From positions 1 to 57,702 of the forward strand of contig DATBZF010000083.1 in NCBI GenBank assembly GCA_036513315.1: a stretch of DNA of 57,702 nucleotides, read 5' to 3'. The notes under the pieces were generated by a model, which was given only the letters and a program-made list of their open reading frames with translations, was not told the origin of the DNA and did no database searches. Below, in pieces: positions 1 to 8,536 of the stretch. The translations under genes and the position numbers were made by a program. Position 1 is the stretch's first letter; each line of letters opens with the position of its first letter. The stretch is from Roseiarcus sp036513315 (GTDB lineage: Bacteria > Pseudomonadota > Alphaproteobacteria > Rhizobiales > Beijerinckiaceae).

Positions 1-95
1 CTGATCTCACCGTCTGGTAGGTTGGTCCGACCTCCGATCCGGCCATCGGCCGCCTCGCCCCGCAGCAGGCGAAGGGAAAGGGGCGGTCTTTTCTG

Positions 96-1103
96 ATGCG
101 CCCTTCCGCGGCGATCATCCGTCTTGTATCGCTCGCCGTGACCTTCCTTGGTGTCGCGGTCGTTGTGTTCATCATCGTGCGCGTCGCGCCGGGCGATCCG
201 ATCGCGATGATGATACCGCCCGGCGCAAGTCCGCAGGACATCGCTAACCTGCGCGAACTCTACGGGCTCGATAAATCAATCCCAGCGCAATTCGTCATCT
301 GGCTCGGCCATGTCGTGCGCGGCGATTTCGGCACGTCGATCTCGCTGCGCGAAAGCGTCACCGAGGTCGTGTTCGGCCGCCTGCCGGCGACGTTGGAGCT
401 CGCCTTTGTCGCGCTCGTCCTCGCCGTCGCGATCGGCGGCTTCATGGCGATCCTGGCGGCGCGCTGGCGCGGCACGGCGACGGAAGCAGGCGTCGATCTC
501 TTCAATGGAATCGCACTCTCCGTGCCCGATTTCCTCTGGGGCCTGACCTTCATCCTGCTGTTCGGCGTCGCCCTTCCGATCTTCGACATATCGGGTCGCG
601 TCACGCCGACGCTCGAACTGCCGTTCGTCACGCAATTCTTTCTGATCGAGAGCATCGTGCGGCTCCGCTTTGACCTCACCCTCGATCTCATCGGCCATAT
701 GCTGATGCCGGCGATGGCGCTCGCCCTGCCGCTCGCCGCAGTGATTTCGCAAATCCTCAAGACCTCGCTGAAAGAAGTCATGCATCAGGACTACGCGCTG
801 ATCGCGCGCACCAAGGGTTTCTCCGAAACTTACGTCATCCTGCACGAGGCTTTGCGCAATGCGGTGACGCCATCGCTGACGGTGGTCGGCGTGCAATTCA
901 CCTTCTTGATCGGCGGCACCGTCATCGTCGAGCGCCTGTTCTCCTATGAGGGCCTCGGCAATCTGGCGATCGATGCGGTGATCAGCCGCGATCTGCCCTT
1001 GATCCAGGGAATCGTGCTGCTGTTTGCGGTGATTTTCGTCGGCGTCAATCTGGCGGTCGATCTCTGCTACGTCGCGCTCAACCCGAAGCTGCGGCATGGC
1101 TGA
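96..1103 (+). CDS. ABC transporter permease, DppB/OppB type
   Basis: Inner-membrane permease of a peptide/nickel-class (Dpp/Opp) importer, 335 residues, the usual family length. It starts with one hydrophobic helix (about 9-31), then a periplasmic loop with the family hallmark PGDP near residue 31, then several helices. The cytoplasmic EAA-type loop that docks on the ATPases is visible around 226-260 (ARTKGFSE, then HEALRNAVTP). The next permease overlaps its stop codon by 8 bases, so the genes are co-transcribed and translationally coupled. The substrate-binding protein should lie upstream; bases 3-20 read as the last codons of an open frame ending in TAG (DLTVW), perhaps its C-terminus, which is too short to call. 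Substrate unknown: peptides, opines or a catabolic substrate are all possible. Confidence 0.9.
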   Translation: MRPSAAIIRLVSLAVTFLGVAVVVFIIVRVAPGDPIAMMIPPGASPQDIANLRELYGLDKSIPAQFVIWLGHVVRGDFGTSISLRESVTEVVFGRLPATLELAFVALVLAVAIGGFMAILAARWRGTATEAGVDLFNGIALSVPDFLWGLTFILLFGVALPIFDISGRVTPTLELPFVTQFFLIESIVRLRFDLTLDLIGHMLMPAMALALPLAAVISQILKTSLKEVMHQDYALIARTKGFSETYVILHEALRNAVTPSLTVVGVQFTFLIGGTVIVERLFSYEGLGNLAIDAVISRDLPLIQGIVLLFAVIFVGVNLAVDLCYVALNPKLRHG

Positions 1104-1944
1104 GCCGCGCGCCCTGCATAGACGTCGCAGCGTCCGGCTCTGGCTTGGCGCCGCCTGGATCGCGCTGCTGCTGTTCGCGGCAATCTTCGCCGGCTGGCTC
1201 TCGCCGCACGACCGGCTCGCGCAGGACCTGATGCTGCAGACGCTGCCGCCCGCCTGGCTGCCCGGCGCGGAGCCCGGCTATTATCTCGGCACCGACAGTC
1301 TCGGCCGCGACATTCTCTCGCGCATCCTCTATGCGACGCGCCCGGCGCTGATCGTCGCGATCGTCGCCAGCAGCGCGGCGTGCCTCGCCGGCTCGCTGCT
1401 TGGGCTCATCGCCGGGTTCTTCGGCGGCTGGCCGGATCGTATCATTTCGCGCCTCGTCGACATCTGGATGGCGTTTCCGCCCGTCCTGCTGTCGATCCTG
1501 CTCGTCGCCGTGCTCGGCCCTGCCCTGTCCTCGGTGATCATCGCCATCGCGGTGATCGACTGGACGCGGTTCTGTCGCGTCGTGCGCGCCGAGGCGATGC
1601 AGCAAAGGCGGATGGATTATGTCGACAGCGCGAAGGTCGCCGGCTATGGCGCGTGGCGCATCATGGCGCGGGAGGTGCTGCCCAATGTGTTGCCGGCGAT
1701 CGTCGTGCTGTTCTCGCTGGAAATGGGCATCGCCGTCATCGTCGAGGCGATCCTGTCCTTCGTCAATCTTTCGATTTCCACCGACGATCCGACCTGGGGT
1801 TCGATGATCGCCGAAGGGCGCGGCATCGTCCATCAGGCCTGGTGGGTCCTGGTTTTTCCATTGATCTGCCTGTTCCTGACCGTGCTCGCCTTCAGCCAGT
1901 TCGGCGAGGGCTTGAAGGAACGTTTCGATCCGGTAATGCGATGA
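1096..1944 (+). CDS. ABC transporter permease, DppC/OppC type
   Basis: Second permease of the Dpp/Opp-class importer, 282 residues. It shows the DppC hallmark GTDSLGRDILSRI near residue 57, after the first helix, and the EAA loop around 160-190 (YVDSAKVAGYGAWRIM, then LPNVLP). The start overlaps the preceding permease and the stop (TGA) overlaps the ATG of the following ATPase, so the four genes form a tight operon. It should form a heterodimeric channel with the upstream DppB-like protein. Nothing is truncated; specificity cannot be read from the permease. Confidence 0.9.
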   Translation: MAEPRALHRRRSVRLWLGAAWIALLLFAAIFAGWLSPHDRLAQDLMLQTLPPAWLPGAEPGYYLGTDSLGRDILSRILYATRPALIVAIVASSAACLAGSLLGLIAGFFGGWPDRIISRLVDIWMAFPPVLLSILLVAVLGPALSSVIIAIAVIDWTRFCRVVRAEAMQQRRMDYVDSAKVAGYGAWRIMAREVLPNVLPAIVVLFSLEMGIAVIVEAILSFVNLSISTDDPTWGSMIAEGRGIVHQAWWVLVFPLICLFLTVLAFSQFGEGLKERFDPVMR

Positions 1945-2849
1945 GCGCGCCGTTCCTCGAGATCGATCGATTGAGCGTGCGGTTGCGGCGCGGCGGCGAG
2001 GGCCGGCTGCTGCGGGGGGCTTCGATCGCTGTGGCCCCGGGCGTCGTGCATGGGCTGGTCGGCGAGAGCGGCGCCGGCAAAAGCATGATCGGCCGCGCGA
2101 TTTTCGGCATTCTGCCGCGCGCCGTCGAGGTGATCGAAGGCGCGGTCCGGCTTGGCGGAACCAATCTGTTCGACCTTTCCGATCGCGAGCGGCGCCGCCT
2201 CGTCGGCGTCAACGCCGCGCTGATCCCGCAGGACCCGCTGACCGCGCTCAATCCCTCGAAACGCATTGAAAGCCAGATGACGGATCGGTTGACCCGCGTC
2301 CTCGGCCTTTCAAGCGCGGCCGCCAAGGCGCGCGCGCTCGGCCTGCTCGAGGAAGTGCAGATCCGCGAGCCGGCGCGCTTGTTTCGGAGCTATCCGCATG
2401 AACTCTCCGGCGGCATGCGCCAGCGCGTGCTGATCGCCTCCGCTTTCGCTGCCGAGCCCAAGCTGATCGTCGCCGATGAGCCAACGACGGCGCTTGACGT
2501 CACCGTGCAGAAGCAGATTTTGAAACTGATCGCCGAAATGCAGCGCCGGCGCGGCACGGCGCTCCTGTTCGTCACCCATAATCTCGGCGTCGTCGCCAAA
2601 ATCTGCCAGCAGGTCAGCGTGCTCTATGCCGGCAAAATCGTCGAGCAGACCGATGTCGCGACTTTGTTCAACGCGCCCACCCATGTCTATACACGTGCGC
2701 TGATGGCGGCGACGCCGCGCTACGACCGGCCCGAACAATCCCTGGCGCCGGTGCGGCCGGAGGTGATCGCGGCGCTCAATCGCGAGATCGATGAGACAGA
2801 CAAGGACTGGGCCGCGGCGCATTCGGCCCCGCTGAGGGCGCGCGCATGA
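1941..2849 (+). CDS. ABC transporter ATP-binding protein, DppD/OppD type
   Basis: Nucleotide-binding subunit of about 302 residues that powers the importer. Visible are Walker A (GESGAGKS, about residue 40), the Q-loop (LIPQDPLTALNP), the signature LSGGMRQRV (about 155), Walker B LIVADEPTTALD and the H-loop THNLGVV. The C-terminal part carries the oligopeptide-transporter extension (THVYTRALMAATPRY). The start at 1941 is chosen because ATGA couples it to the upstream stop; the frame stays open further upstream but that part reads as antisense-like low-quality protein. It overlaps the next gene by 4 bases. The mature transporter would use this and the DppF-like ATPase as a heterodimer. Confidence 0.9.
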   Translation: MSAPFLEIDRLSVRLRRGGEGRLLRGASIAVAPGVVHGLVGESGAGKSMIGRAIFGILPRAVEVIEGAVRLGGTNLFDLSDRERRRLVGVNAALIPQDPLTALNPSKRIESQMTDRLTRVLGLSSAAAKARALGLLEEVQIREPARLFRSYPHELSGGMRQRVLIASAFAAEPKLIVADEPTTALDVTVQKQILKLIAEMQRRRGTALLFVTHNLGVVAKICQQVSVLYAGKIVEQTDVATLFNAPTHVYTRALMAATPRYDRPEQSLAPVRPEVIAALNREIDETDKDWAAAHSAPLRARA

Positions 2850-3667
2850 GCGAGCCGCTGTTCCGGGTCGATAATCTGCGCCTCTCGCTGCCCGACATGA
2901 CGCGAAAGCCTTTATTCGGCGCCGCGCCGCGCATCGAAATTTTAAGAGGCCTCTCGTTCGACATTCCGGCCGGCTCGACGATCGGCATTGTCGGGGAATC
3001 GGGATCGGGCAAGTCGACGCTCGGCCGCGCCATGGTTCGGCTCCACGAGCCGACGGAAGGCGCGATCCGCTTCGATGGGCAGGATATCACGCATCTCAGC
3101 AATACCGCCTTGCTTCCGCTGCGGCGCGATTTGCAGGTGATTTTCCAGGACCCCTATTCCTCGCTCAATCCGAGAAAATCGATTGGCGCAATTATCGGGG
3201 CGCCGCTCTTGTTCCATCATGTCGCCAGCGATTCCGCCGATGCCGGCGCACGCGCCGCGGCAGCGCTGCACGCGGTCGGGCTGCCCAGCGCTTTCGCCGT
3301 GCGTTACCCCCACGAGCTCTCAGGCGGGCAACGCCAGCGCGTCGGCATCGCGCGCGCAATCGCTCTGACGCCGCGTTTCGTGCTCGCCGACGAAATCGTC
3401 TCGGGTCTCGACGTCTCGAGCCAGGCGCAGATCCTCGACCTGCTCGCGCGGTTGAAAGACGAGTTGAAGCTGACGCTCGCTTTCATCAGCCACGATCTTT
3501 CCGTCGTCCGGCGCCTGTGCGACCGGGTGATCGTGATGAAGGACGGCGAGATCGTCGAAAACCGCGAGGCGACCGCTTTGTTCGAGACGCCCGAACATCC
3601 CTACACCCGCCAATTGCTCGCTGCGATTCCGCTGCCGGAAATCGATTCCGGCTGGCTCGAGGCATAG
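2846..3667 (+). CDS. ABC transporter ATP-binding protein, DppF/OppF type
   Basis: Second ATPase of the Dpp/Opp-class importer, 273 residues. Walker A is GESGSGKST (about 51-59), the Q-loop IFQDPYSSLNPR, the signature LSGGQRQRVGIARA, Walker B FVLADEIVSGLD and the H-loop SHDLSVV. At the C-terminus is the family sequence EHPYTRQLLAAIP. It is slightly shorter than typical DppF (about 310-330) because the post-NBD extension is brief. Last gene of the four-gene operon; a repeat-rich gap follows. No dedicated terminator with a T-run is visible, only a GCGGG/CCCGC hairpin at 3698-3711. Confidence 0.9.
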   Translation: MSEPLFRVDNLRLSLPDMTRKPLFGAAPRIEILRGLSFDIPAGSTIGIVGESGSGKSTLGRAMVRLHEPTEGAIRFDGQDITHLSNTALLPLRRDLQVIFQDPYSSLNPRKSIGAIIGAPLLFHHVASDSADAGARAAAALHAVGLPSAFAVRYPHELSGGQRQRVGIARAIALTPRFVLADEIVSGLDVSSQAQILDLLARLKDELKLTLAFISHDLSVVRRLCDRVIVMKDGEIVENREATALFETPEHPYTRQLLAAIPLPEIDSGWLEA

Positions 3668-3710
3668 GCGGGCGTTTAAACATTCCGATCCGCCCATGCG
3701 GGCTTTCCCG

Positions 3711-4203
3711 CCAAGCAAGGCGGTCCAGGGAAAAGAATTCGGTTGCAATACTTCACCATTTGCAACCCTAGCACGTCATGCCCGGCCTTGTGCCACGGCT
3801 GTCCGGTTGGGCAAGATCGGTTGTAAAATCCAGGTCGCTCACAACCCTCACGCGTCGTGCCCGGGCCTGTCCCGGGCATCCACGCCGAGCGGAAGCCGCC
3901 AACTTCGAAAGTCTGATGCAACCTCTCGGCGTGGATGGCCGGGACAAGCCCGGCCAAGACGCCGAGAGGTTCAACTCCACTTAGATTCGCTCGCGTGACG
4001 GGGCTTTTTAGCGCAACCGGACAGCCGTGGCCTTGTGCAGGGCATCCACGCCCAGAAGCCACCGCCAACATCAAAGTTTGTTTGCAGCGGCGCCGCGTGC
4101 GGACGAATGCTCCGCATTCGCCTTGGGATGGCGGGGACAAGCCCGGGCATGACGACTCCGTTTGCGCAACTTTTCGTTTCCCCGAACAGCCCTGCGCGAA
4201 GCG
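3711..4203 (-). mobile_element. Outer repeat element, copy A (MITE-like), interrupted by an inner element
   Basis: Non-coding palindromic element of about 490 bases filling the gap between the dpp operon and the ior operon. Its left part (3724-3792) matches the reverse complement of 8435-8500 almost base for base, and its right part (4031-4200) matches the reverse complement of about 8036-8205. Its ends are degenerate forms of the terminal inverted repeats seen better in copy B. A 238-base inner element (3793-4030) sits in the loop of its central hairpin. Strand is given as opposite to copy B. No ORF inside looks coding. Confidence 0.7.
3793..4030 (+). mobile_element. Inner MITE-like element, copy A, with 17-bp terminal inverted repeats
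   Basis: A 238-base non-coding element. It begins CCACGGCTGTCCGGTTG (3793-3809) and ends with the exact reverse complement (4014-4030). It is flanked on both sides by the direct repeat CCTTGTG (3786-3792 and 4031-4037), which looks like a 7-base target-site duplication. The interior holds a second dyad around GCCCGGG/CCCGGGC. A second copy lies at 8206-8434 in the same orientation. The TIR plus duplication signature is that of a transposase-dependent non-autonomous element; no matching transposase gene is in the window. Confidence 0.75.
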
Positions 4204-4300
4204 CGAGAAGTGCCGCGCCCGATCATTGACACACCAATTCCGCAGAAATATGATTTTGCATTGAACGCGCGAGGCGCGGCGCCTCCAAAGGAGAGCCAGC

Positions 4301-6454
4301 ATGGCGGAACGCTCTTTCGCACGCGAGGTCGAGGATCTTCGGCTCGGCGCCGGCGACGAATTCCGGGGCGAGGGCATTCTCGCCATCACCAAGGCGTTGT
4401 TGCAATCGGGCGTCTCCTATGTCGGCGGTTATCAGGGCGCGCCGATCTCGCATATGATGGACGTTCTGTCCGACGCGGCCGGCCTGATGGAGGAGCTCGG
4501 CGTCCATTTCGAGACATCGGCTTCGGAGGCGACCGCCGCGGCGATGTTGTCGGCCTCGGTGATGTATCCGATCCGCGGGGCCGTCGCATGGAAGTCCACC
4601 GCCGGCACCAATGTCGCCGCCGACGCGCTGTCGAACCTTTCCTCCGGCGGCGTCACCGGCGGCGCCGTCATCATCATCGGCGAGGATTACGGCGAGGGCT
4701 CGTCGATCATGCAGGAGCGCAGCCATTCCTATGCGATGAAATCGCAGATCTGGCTGATGGATCCGCGCCCGAACCTGCCCTCGATCGTCAATGCCGTCGA
4801 GACCGCTTTCGAATTGTCGGAGGTCTCGAATACGCCTGTCATGGTGGAAGTGCGCATCCGCACCTGCCACGTGCACGGCAGTTTCATCGCCAAGGACAAC
4901 AGGCGCCCTTCCTACACGCTGCGCGAGGCGCTCGAAAGCCCTGTGCGCGACACCGGCCGCATCGTCCTGCCACCCGCCTCTTTCGTCCATGAGAAGGAGA
5001 AAATCGACAAGCGCTGGCCCGCCGCGGTGAAATTCATCGCCGAGCGCAAGCTCAACGAGCGCTTCGGGCCAGAGGGCGGCGAGATCGGCGTCATCCTGCA
5101 AGGCGGCATGTATAATGGCGTGATGCGCGCGCTGCAGCAGATCGGCCTCGCCGACGTCTATGGCGACAGCGCCGTTCCCCTCTATGTCATGAACGTGACC
5201 TATCCGCTCATCGACGATGAGATCGTCGCTTTCTGCGAGGGCAAGAAAGCGGTGCTGATGGTCGAGGAAGGCCAGCCCGAATATATCGAGCAATCGCTCA
5301 ACACGATCCTGCGCCGCCGCGACCTGCAAACCAGGATTTCCGGAAAGGACGTGTTTCCGCGCGCCGGCGAATATACCGCGCCGGTCATGGTCGCCGGCAT
5401 CCGCAAATTCGTCGACACGTTTGCCCGACCGATGCTCGGCAACCAGCCGCCGCTGCCGGATCCCTCGGCGATCCTCGCCGATCCCAAGGTAAAGGCGTTG
5501 GGCGACGTCGTCCCCGCGCGCCCGCCCGGCTTTTGCACCGGCTGCCCGGAGAGGCCGATCTTCGCCGCGATGAAGCTGGTCGAAAAAGAACTCGGCTCCC
5601 ATCATGTGGCGGCCGACATCGGTTGCCATCTGTTTTCGATCCTGCCGCCGTTCAATATCGGCGCGACGACGATGGGCTATGGCCTCGGGCCCGCTTCGGC
5701 GTCAGCGTTCAATGTCGAGAGCGACAAGCGCGCGATTTCGATCATGGGCGATGGCGGTTTTTGGCACAACGGCCTCGCCTCGTCGATCGGCAATGCGGTG
5801 TTCAACAAGCAGGACGGCGTCATCCTGATCGTCGACAATTTTTATTCGGCGGCGACCGGCGGCCAGGACATCCTCTCGTCGCGCGCTCTCAACGACAGGC
5901 GCGAGACCAATAACAGCATCGTCGAGGCGGTGAAGGGCGTCGGCGCGAAATGGGTGCGCCAGATCGACCGAACCTACGATGTCGGCCGGATGCGCGATAC
6001 GCTGCGCGAGGCGCTGACGACCAAGGAGACGGGTCCGAAAATCATCGTCGCCTCGTCGGAATGTTCGCTCAACAAGCAGCGTCGCGTGAAGCCTCTGTTC
6101 GCCAAAGCCGTCAAGGACGGCAAGCGGATGGTCAAGGAGCGCTTCGGGGTCGACGCGGATGTATGCACCGGCGATCACGCCTGCATTCGCCTCTCCGGAT
6201 GTCCCTCGCTGTCGGTCAAGCATACCGACGATCCCTTGAAGGACGATCCGGTCGCCGCGGTTGACAATAGCTGCGTCGGCTGCGGCAATTGCGGCGAAGT
6301 CGCGGAGGCCGCGGTGCTCTGTCCCTCGTTCTATCGCGCCGACATCATCCATAATCCAAGCGCATGGGACCGGCGGTTGGCGAAATGGCGCGGCGCAATC
6401 ATCAGCTTCCTGCAACGGCGCCGCGAAGCGCGCCGCATCGTCTTCGCGTCGTGA
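4301..6454 (+). CDS. iorA: Indolepyruvate:ferredoxin oxidoreductase-like alpha subunit (TPP and Fe-S)
   Basis: Large subunit (717 residues) of a 2-oxoacid:ferredoxin oxidoreductase of the indolepyruvate type, which oxidatively decarboxylates aryl-2-oxoacids to aryl-CoA while reducing ferredoxin. The N-terminal half is the pyrimidine-binding domain (GGYQGAPISHMMD from about 46). The TPP-binding region follows an HHVAADIGCH stretch, with GDGGFWHNGLASS at about 482. The C-terminus carries one full 4Fe-4S motif (C658, C661, C664, C674 followed by P) and a degenerate first motif with Cys at wider spacing. The start is supported by AAGGAGA 8 bases upstream. The beta subunit follows after 4 bases. 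Family assignment is strong; the true substrate is inferred, and the neighbouring aromatic genes make an aryl-2-oxoacid plausible. Confidence 0.88.
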   Translation: MAERSFAREVEDLRLGAGDEFRGEGILAITKALLQSGVSYVGGYQGAPISHMMDVLSDAAGLMEELGVHFETSASEATAAAMLSASVMYPIRGAVAWKSTAGTNVAADALSNLSSGGVTGGAVIIIGEDYGEGSSIMQERSHSYAMKSQIWLMDPRPNLPSIVNAVETAFELSEVSNTPVMVEVRIRTCHVHGSFIAKDNRRPSYTLREALESPVRDTGRIVLPPASFVHEKEKIDKRWPAAVKFIAERKLNERFGPEGGEIGVILQGGMYNGVMRALQQIGLADVYGDSAVPLYVMNVTYPLIDDEIVAFCEGKKAVLMVEEGQPEYIEQSLNTILRRRDLQTRISGKDVFPRAGEYTAPVMVAGIRKFVDTFARPMLGNQPPLPDPSAILADPKVKALGDVVPARPPGFCTGCPERPIFAAMKLVEKELGSHHVAADIGCHLFSILPPFNIGATTMGYGLGPASASAFNVESDKRAISIMGDGGFWHNGLASSIGNAVFNKQDGVILIVDNFYSAATGGQDILSSRALNDRRETNNSIVEAVKGVGAKWVRQIDRTYDVGRMRDTLREALTTKETGPKIIVASSECSLNKQRRVKPLFAKAVKDGKRMVKERFGVDADVCTGDHACIRLSGCPSLSVKHTDDPLKDDPVAAVDNSCVGCGNCGEVAEAAVLCPSFYRADIIHNPSAWDRRLAKWRGAIISFLQRRREARRIVFAS

Positions 6455-6458
6455 CGCC

Positions 6459-8021
6459 ATGCTCGATGTAACCGCGCCATCGAAAGCCGTCGACACTTCC
6501 CGGCTCGCCACCGACAAGCCGATCTCGGTCGCCGTTCTCGCGATGGGCGGCCAGGGCGGCGGCGTGCTCAGCGACTGGATCGTCGCGCTCGCCGAAGCCT
6601 GCGGCTGGTGCGCGCAATCAACTTCGGTGCCCGGCGTCGCCCAGCGCACCGGTGCGACGATCTATTATATCGAAATGCTGCCCGCCAAAGACGGCGTCGC
6701 GCCGGTGCTGTCGCTGATGCCCTCGCCCGGCGATGTCGATATCGTGCTGTCGGCTGAATTGATGGAGGCGGGCCGCTCGATCCTGCGCGGCCTCGTCACG
6801 CCTGATAAAACAGTGTTGATCGCCTCCACCCATCGCTCCTATGCGGTGGCGGAGAAGGAAATGCCGGGCGACGGCATCGGCGAGCCGCTGGTTGTGACCG
6901 ATGCGGCCGGCATCGCCGCCAAGCGCACTTTTTCTTTCGACATGGAAGCGCTCGCCGCCAAGCATGGCAGCGTGATTTCGGCGACGATGTTCGGCGCGCT
7001 CGCCGGCGCCGAAGTTCTGCCCTTCCCGCGCGAGGCGTTCGAGAAGGTGATCGCGGCTGGCGGCAAGGGCATTGCGCCGAGCCTCAAAGCCTTCGCCGCC
7101 GGTTTCGAGCGCGCGCAATCCACGGCCGCGCCCGAGCCGTTGTCGCGCACGCAGCCGAAACGCTTCGATCCGCTGCCCGGCTCGACCGGCCATCTCGAAC
7201 TCGACGCACTCGTCGCGCGCATCGCGCTGCAATTTCCGCCCGTCGTTCACCCGATGCTGTTCGCCGGCGTCAAACGCGTCGTCGATTTCCAGAATCCCGC
7301 CTATGGCGACGAATATCTCGACCGGCTGCTCGGAATTCTCGCGCTCGACGAGAAAGCTGGCGGCGCGGCGCACGCCTATGCGCTGACCGAAAGGGCGGCC
7401 AAACATATCGCCGTGGCGATGGCCTATGACGACGTCATCGTCGTCGCCGATCTGAAGACGCGCGCCAAACGCTTCCAGCGGGTGCGCGACGAGGTGCTCG
7501 CCGAGCCCGACCAGGTCGTCTACACGACGGAATATATGCATCCGCGCGCCGAGGAGGTGATCGGCCTCCTGCCGGCGGGCTTGGGCGATTGGGTCGAAAG
7601 TCGCCCGAAGCTCGTCGCGTCGATCGACTTCGTCGTCAACAGAGGCCGGCGCGTGCGCACCGGCACGGTGCGCTGGTTCCTCGCGCTCTATTTCGTCTCA
7701 GGCCTGCGCCGCTTCCGGCGTGGAAACCTGCGCCACCGCCGTGAGCGCGCGCATCTCGACGCCTGGCTCGAGCTGGTGCGTCGCCATATCGGCAATTATG
7801 ACCTCAGCCTGCAGATCGTCGCCGCGCGCCGGCTGGTCAAAGGCTATTCCGACACCCATGCGCGCGGCCTCTCCAAATACGACCGCGTCATCAGCGCCCT
7901 ACCCAAACTCGCCGCCCGCGATGACGGCGCCGACTGGCTGCGCCGGTTGATCCAGGCGGCGCTGCTCGATGAAGACGGCAAGGCGCTCGATGGGGCGCTC
8001 AAGACGGTGGAGACGCTGTAG
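6459..8021 (+). CDS. iorB: Indolepyruvate oxidoreductase beta-subunit family protein with DUF6537-type extension
   Basis: Second subunit, about 520 residues. The N-terminal ~190 residues are the gamma-type 2-oxoacid oxidoreductase domain (VLAMGGQGGGVLSDWIV near residue 28, then VPGVAQRTGATIYY). The remaining ~320 residues match what is called DUF6537 in related proteins, so it is far longer than the ~200-residue archaeal IorB. The ATG at 6459 lies 4 bases after the alpha-subunit stop; the open frame extends upstream only as antisense-like sequence. Together the two genes make a self-contained complex. The role of the extension is not known to me. The pair is bracketed by inverted copies of a repeat element. 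Confidence 0.85.
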   Translation: MLDVTAPSKAVDTSRLATDKPISVAVLAMGGQGGGVLSDWIVALAEACGWCAQSTSVPGVAQRTGATIYYIEMLPAKDGVAPVLSLMPSPGDVDIVLSAELMEAGRSILRGLVTPDKTVLIASTHRSYAVAEKEMPGDGIGEPLVVTDAAGIAAKRTFSFDMEALAAKHGSVISATMFGALAGAEVLPFPREAFEKVIAAGGKGIAPSLKAFAAGFERAQSTAAPEPLSRTQPKRFDPLPGSTGHLELDALVARIALQFPPVVHPMLFAGVKRVVDFQNPAYGDEYLDRLLGILALDEKAGGAAHAYALTERAAKHIAVAMAYDDVIVVADLKTRAKRFQRVRDEVLAEPDQVVYTTEYMHPRAEEVIGLLPAGLGDWVESRPKLVASIDFVVNRGRRVRTGTVRWFLALYFVSGLRRFRRGNLRHRRERAHLDAWLELVRRHIGNYDLSLQIVAARRLVKGYSDTHARGLSKYDRVISALPKLAARDDGADWLRRLIQAALLDEDGKALDGALKTVETL

Positions 8022-8031
8022 CGCTCCTTCC

Positions 8032-8520
8032 CCCCTTGCGCAGGGCCGTCCGGGGAAACGAAAAGTTGCGCAAACGGAGATGCAATTAGCTTGTGTACCG
8101 TCCTTCGTCGTCATGGCCGGGCTTGTCCCGTCCATCCACGCGGCGCCGCTGCAAACAAACTTTTATGCTGGCGGTGGCTTCGGGGCGTGGATGCCCGGCA
8201 CAAGGCCACGGCTGTCCGGTTCAGCAAAACCGGTTGTAAATTTTAAGTCCCACACAACCCCCGCGCGTCGTGCCCGGGCTTGTCCCGGGCATCCACGCCG
8301 TGCGGAAGCCGCCAACTTCGAAAGTTTCTTGCAACGGCACGGCGTGGATGGCCGGGACAAGCCCGGCCTAGACGCCGAGAGGTTCTAGATTCTCTCGCGT
8401 GACGGGACTTTTTAGCGCAACCGGACAGCCGTGGCACAAGGCCGGGCATGAAGTGCTAGGGTTGCAAAAGGTGAAGTATTGCAACCGAATTCTTTTCCCC
8501 GGACAGCCCTGCGCAAGGGG
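8032..8520 (+). mobile_element. Outer repeat element, copy B (MITE-like) with 27-bp terminal inverted repeats
   Basis: A 489-base non-coding element directly after the ior operon. The left end 8032-8058 (CCCCTTGCGCAGGGC...GGGGAAA) and the right end 8494-8520 are reverse complements with one mismatch in 27. Without the inner insertion it would be about 250 bases. It is inverted relative to copy A at 3711-4203. The target duplication of the outer element is unclear because the flanks are C- and G-runs. Confidence 0.7.
8206..8434 (+). mobile_element. Inner MITE-like element, copy B, with 16-bp terminal inverted repeats
   Basis: A 229-base element bounded by CCACGGCTGTCCGGTT (8206-8221) and its exact reverse complement (8419-8434). 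It is flanked by the direct repeat CACAAGG (8199-8205 and 8435-8441), the reverse complement of the duplication around copy A. The interior matches copy A in the same orientation, although the surrounding outer elements are in opposite orientation. It sits in the loop of the outer element's central GCCCGG/CCGGGC hairpin. Confidence 0.75.
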
Positions 8521-8536
8521 AGAAGAGGGCGCCCCC

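Noticed and set aside
3668..4300. Short open frames inside the repeat region (for example starting at 3676 or 3696)
   Set aside because: They run through palindromic repeat elements and mirror each other on both strands; no coding evidence.
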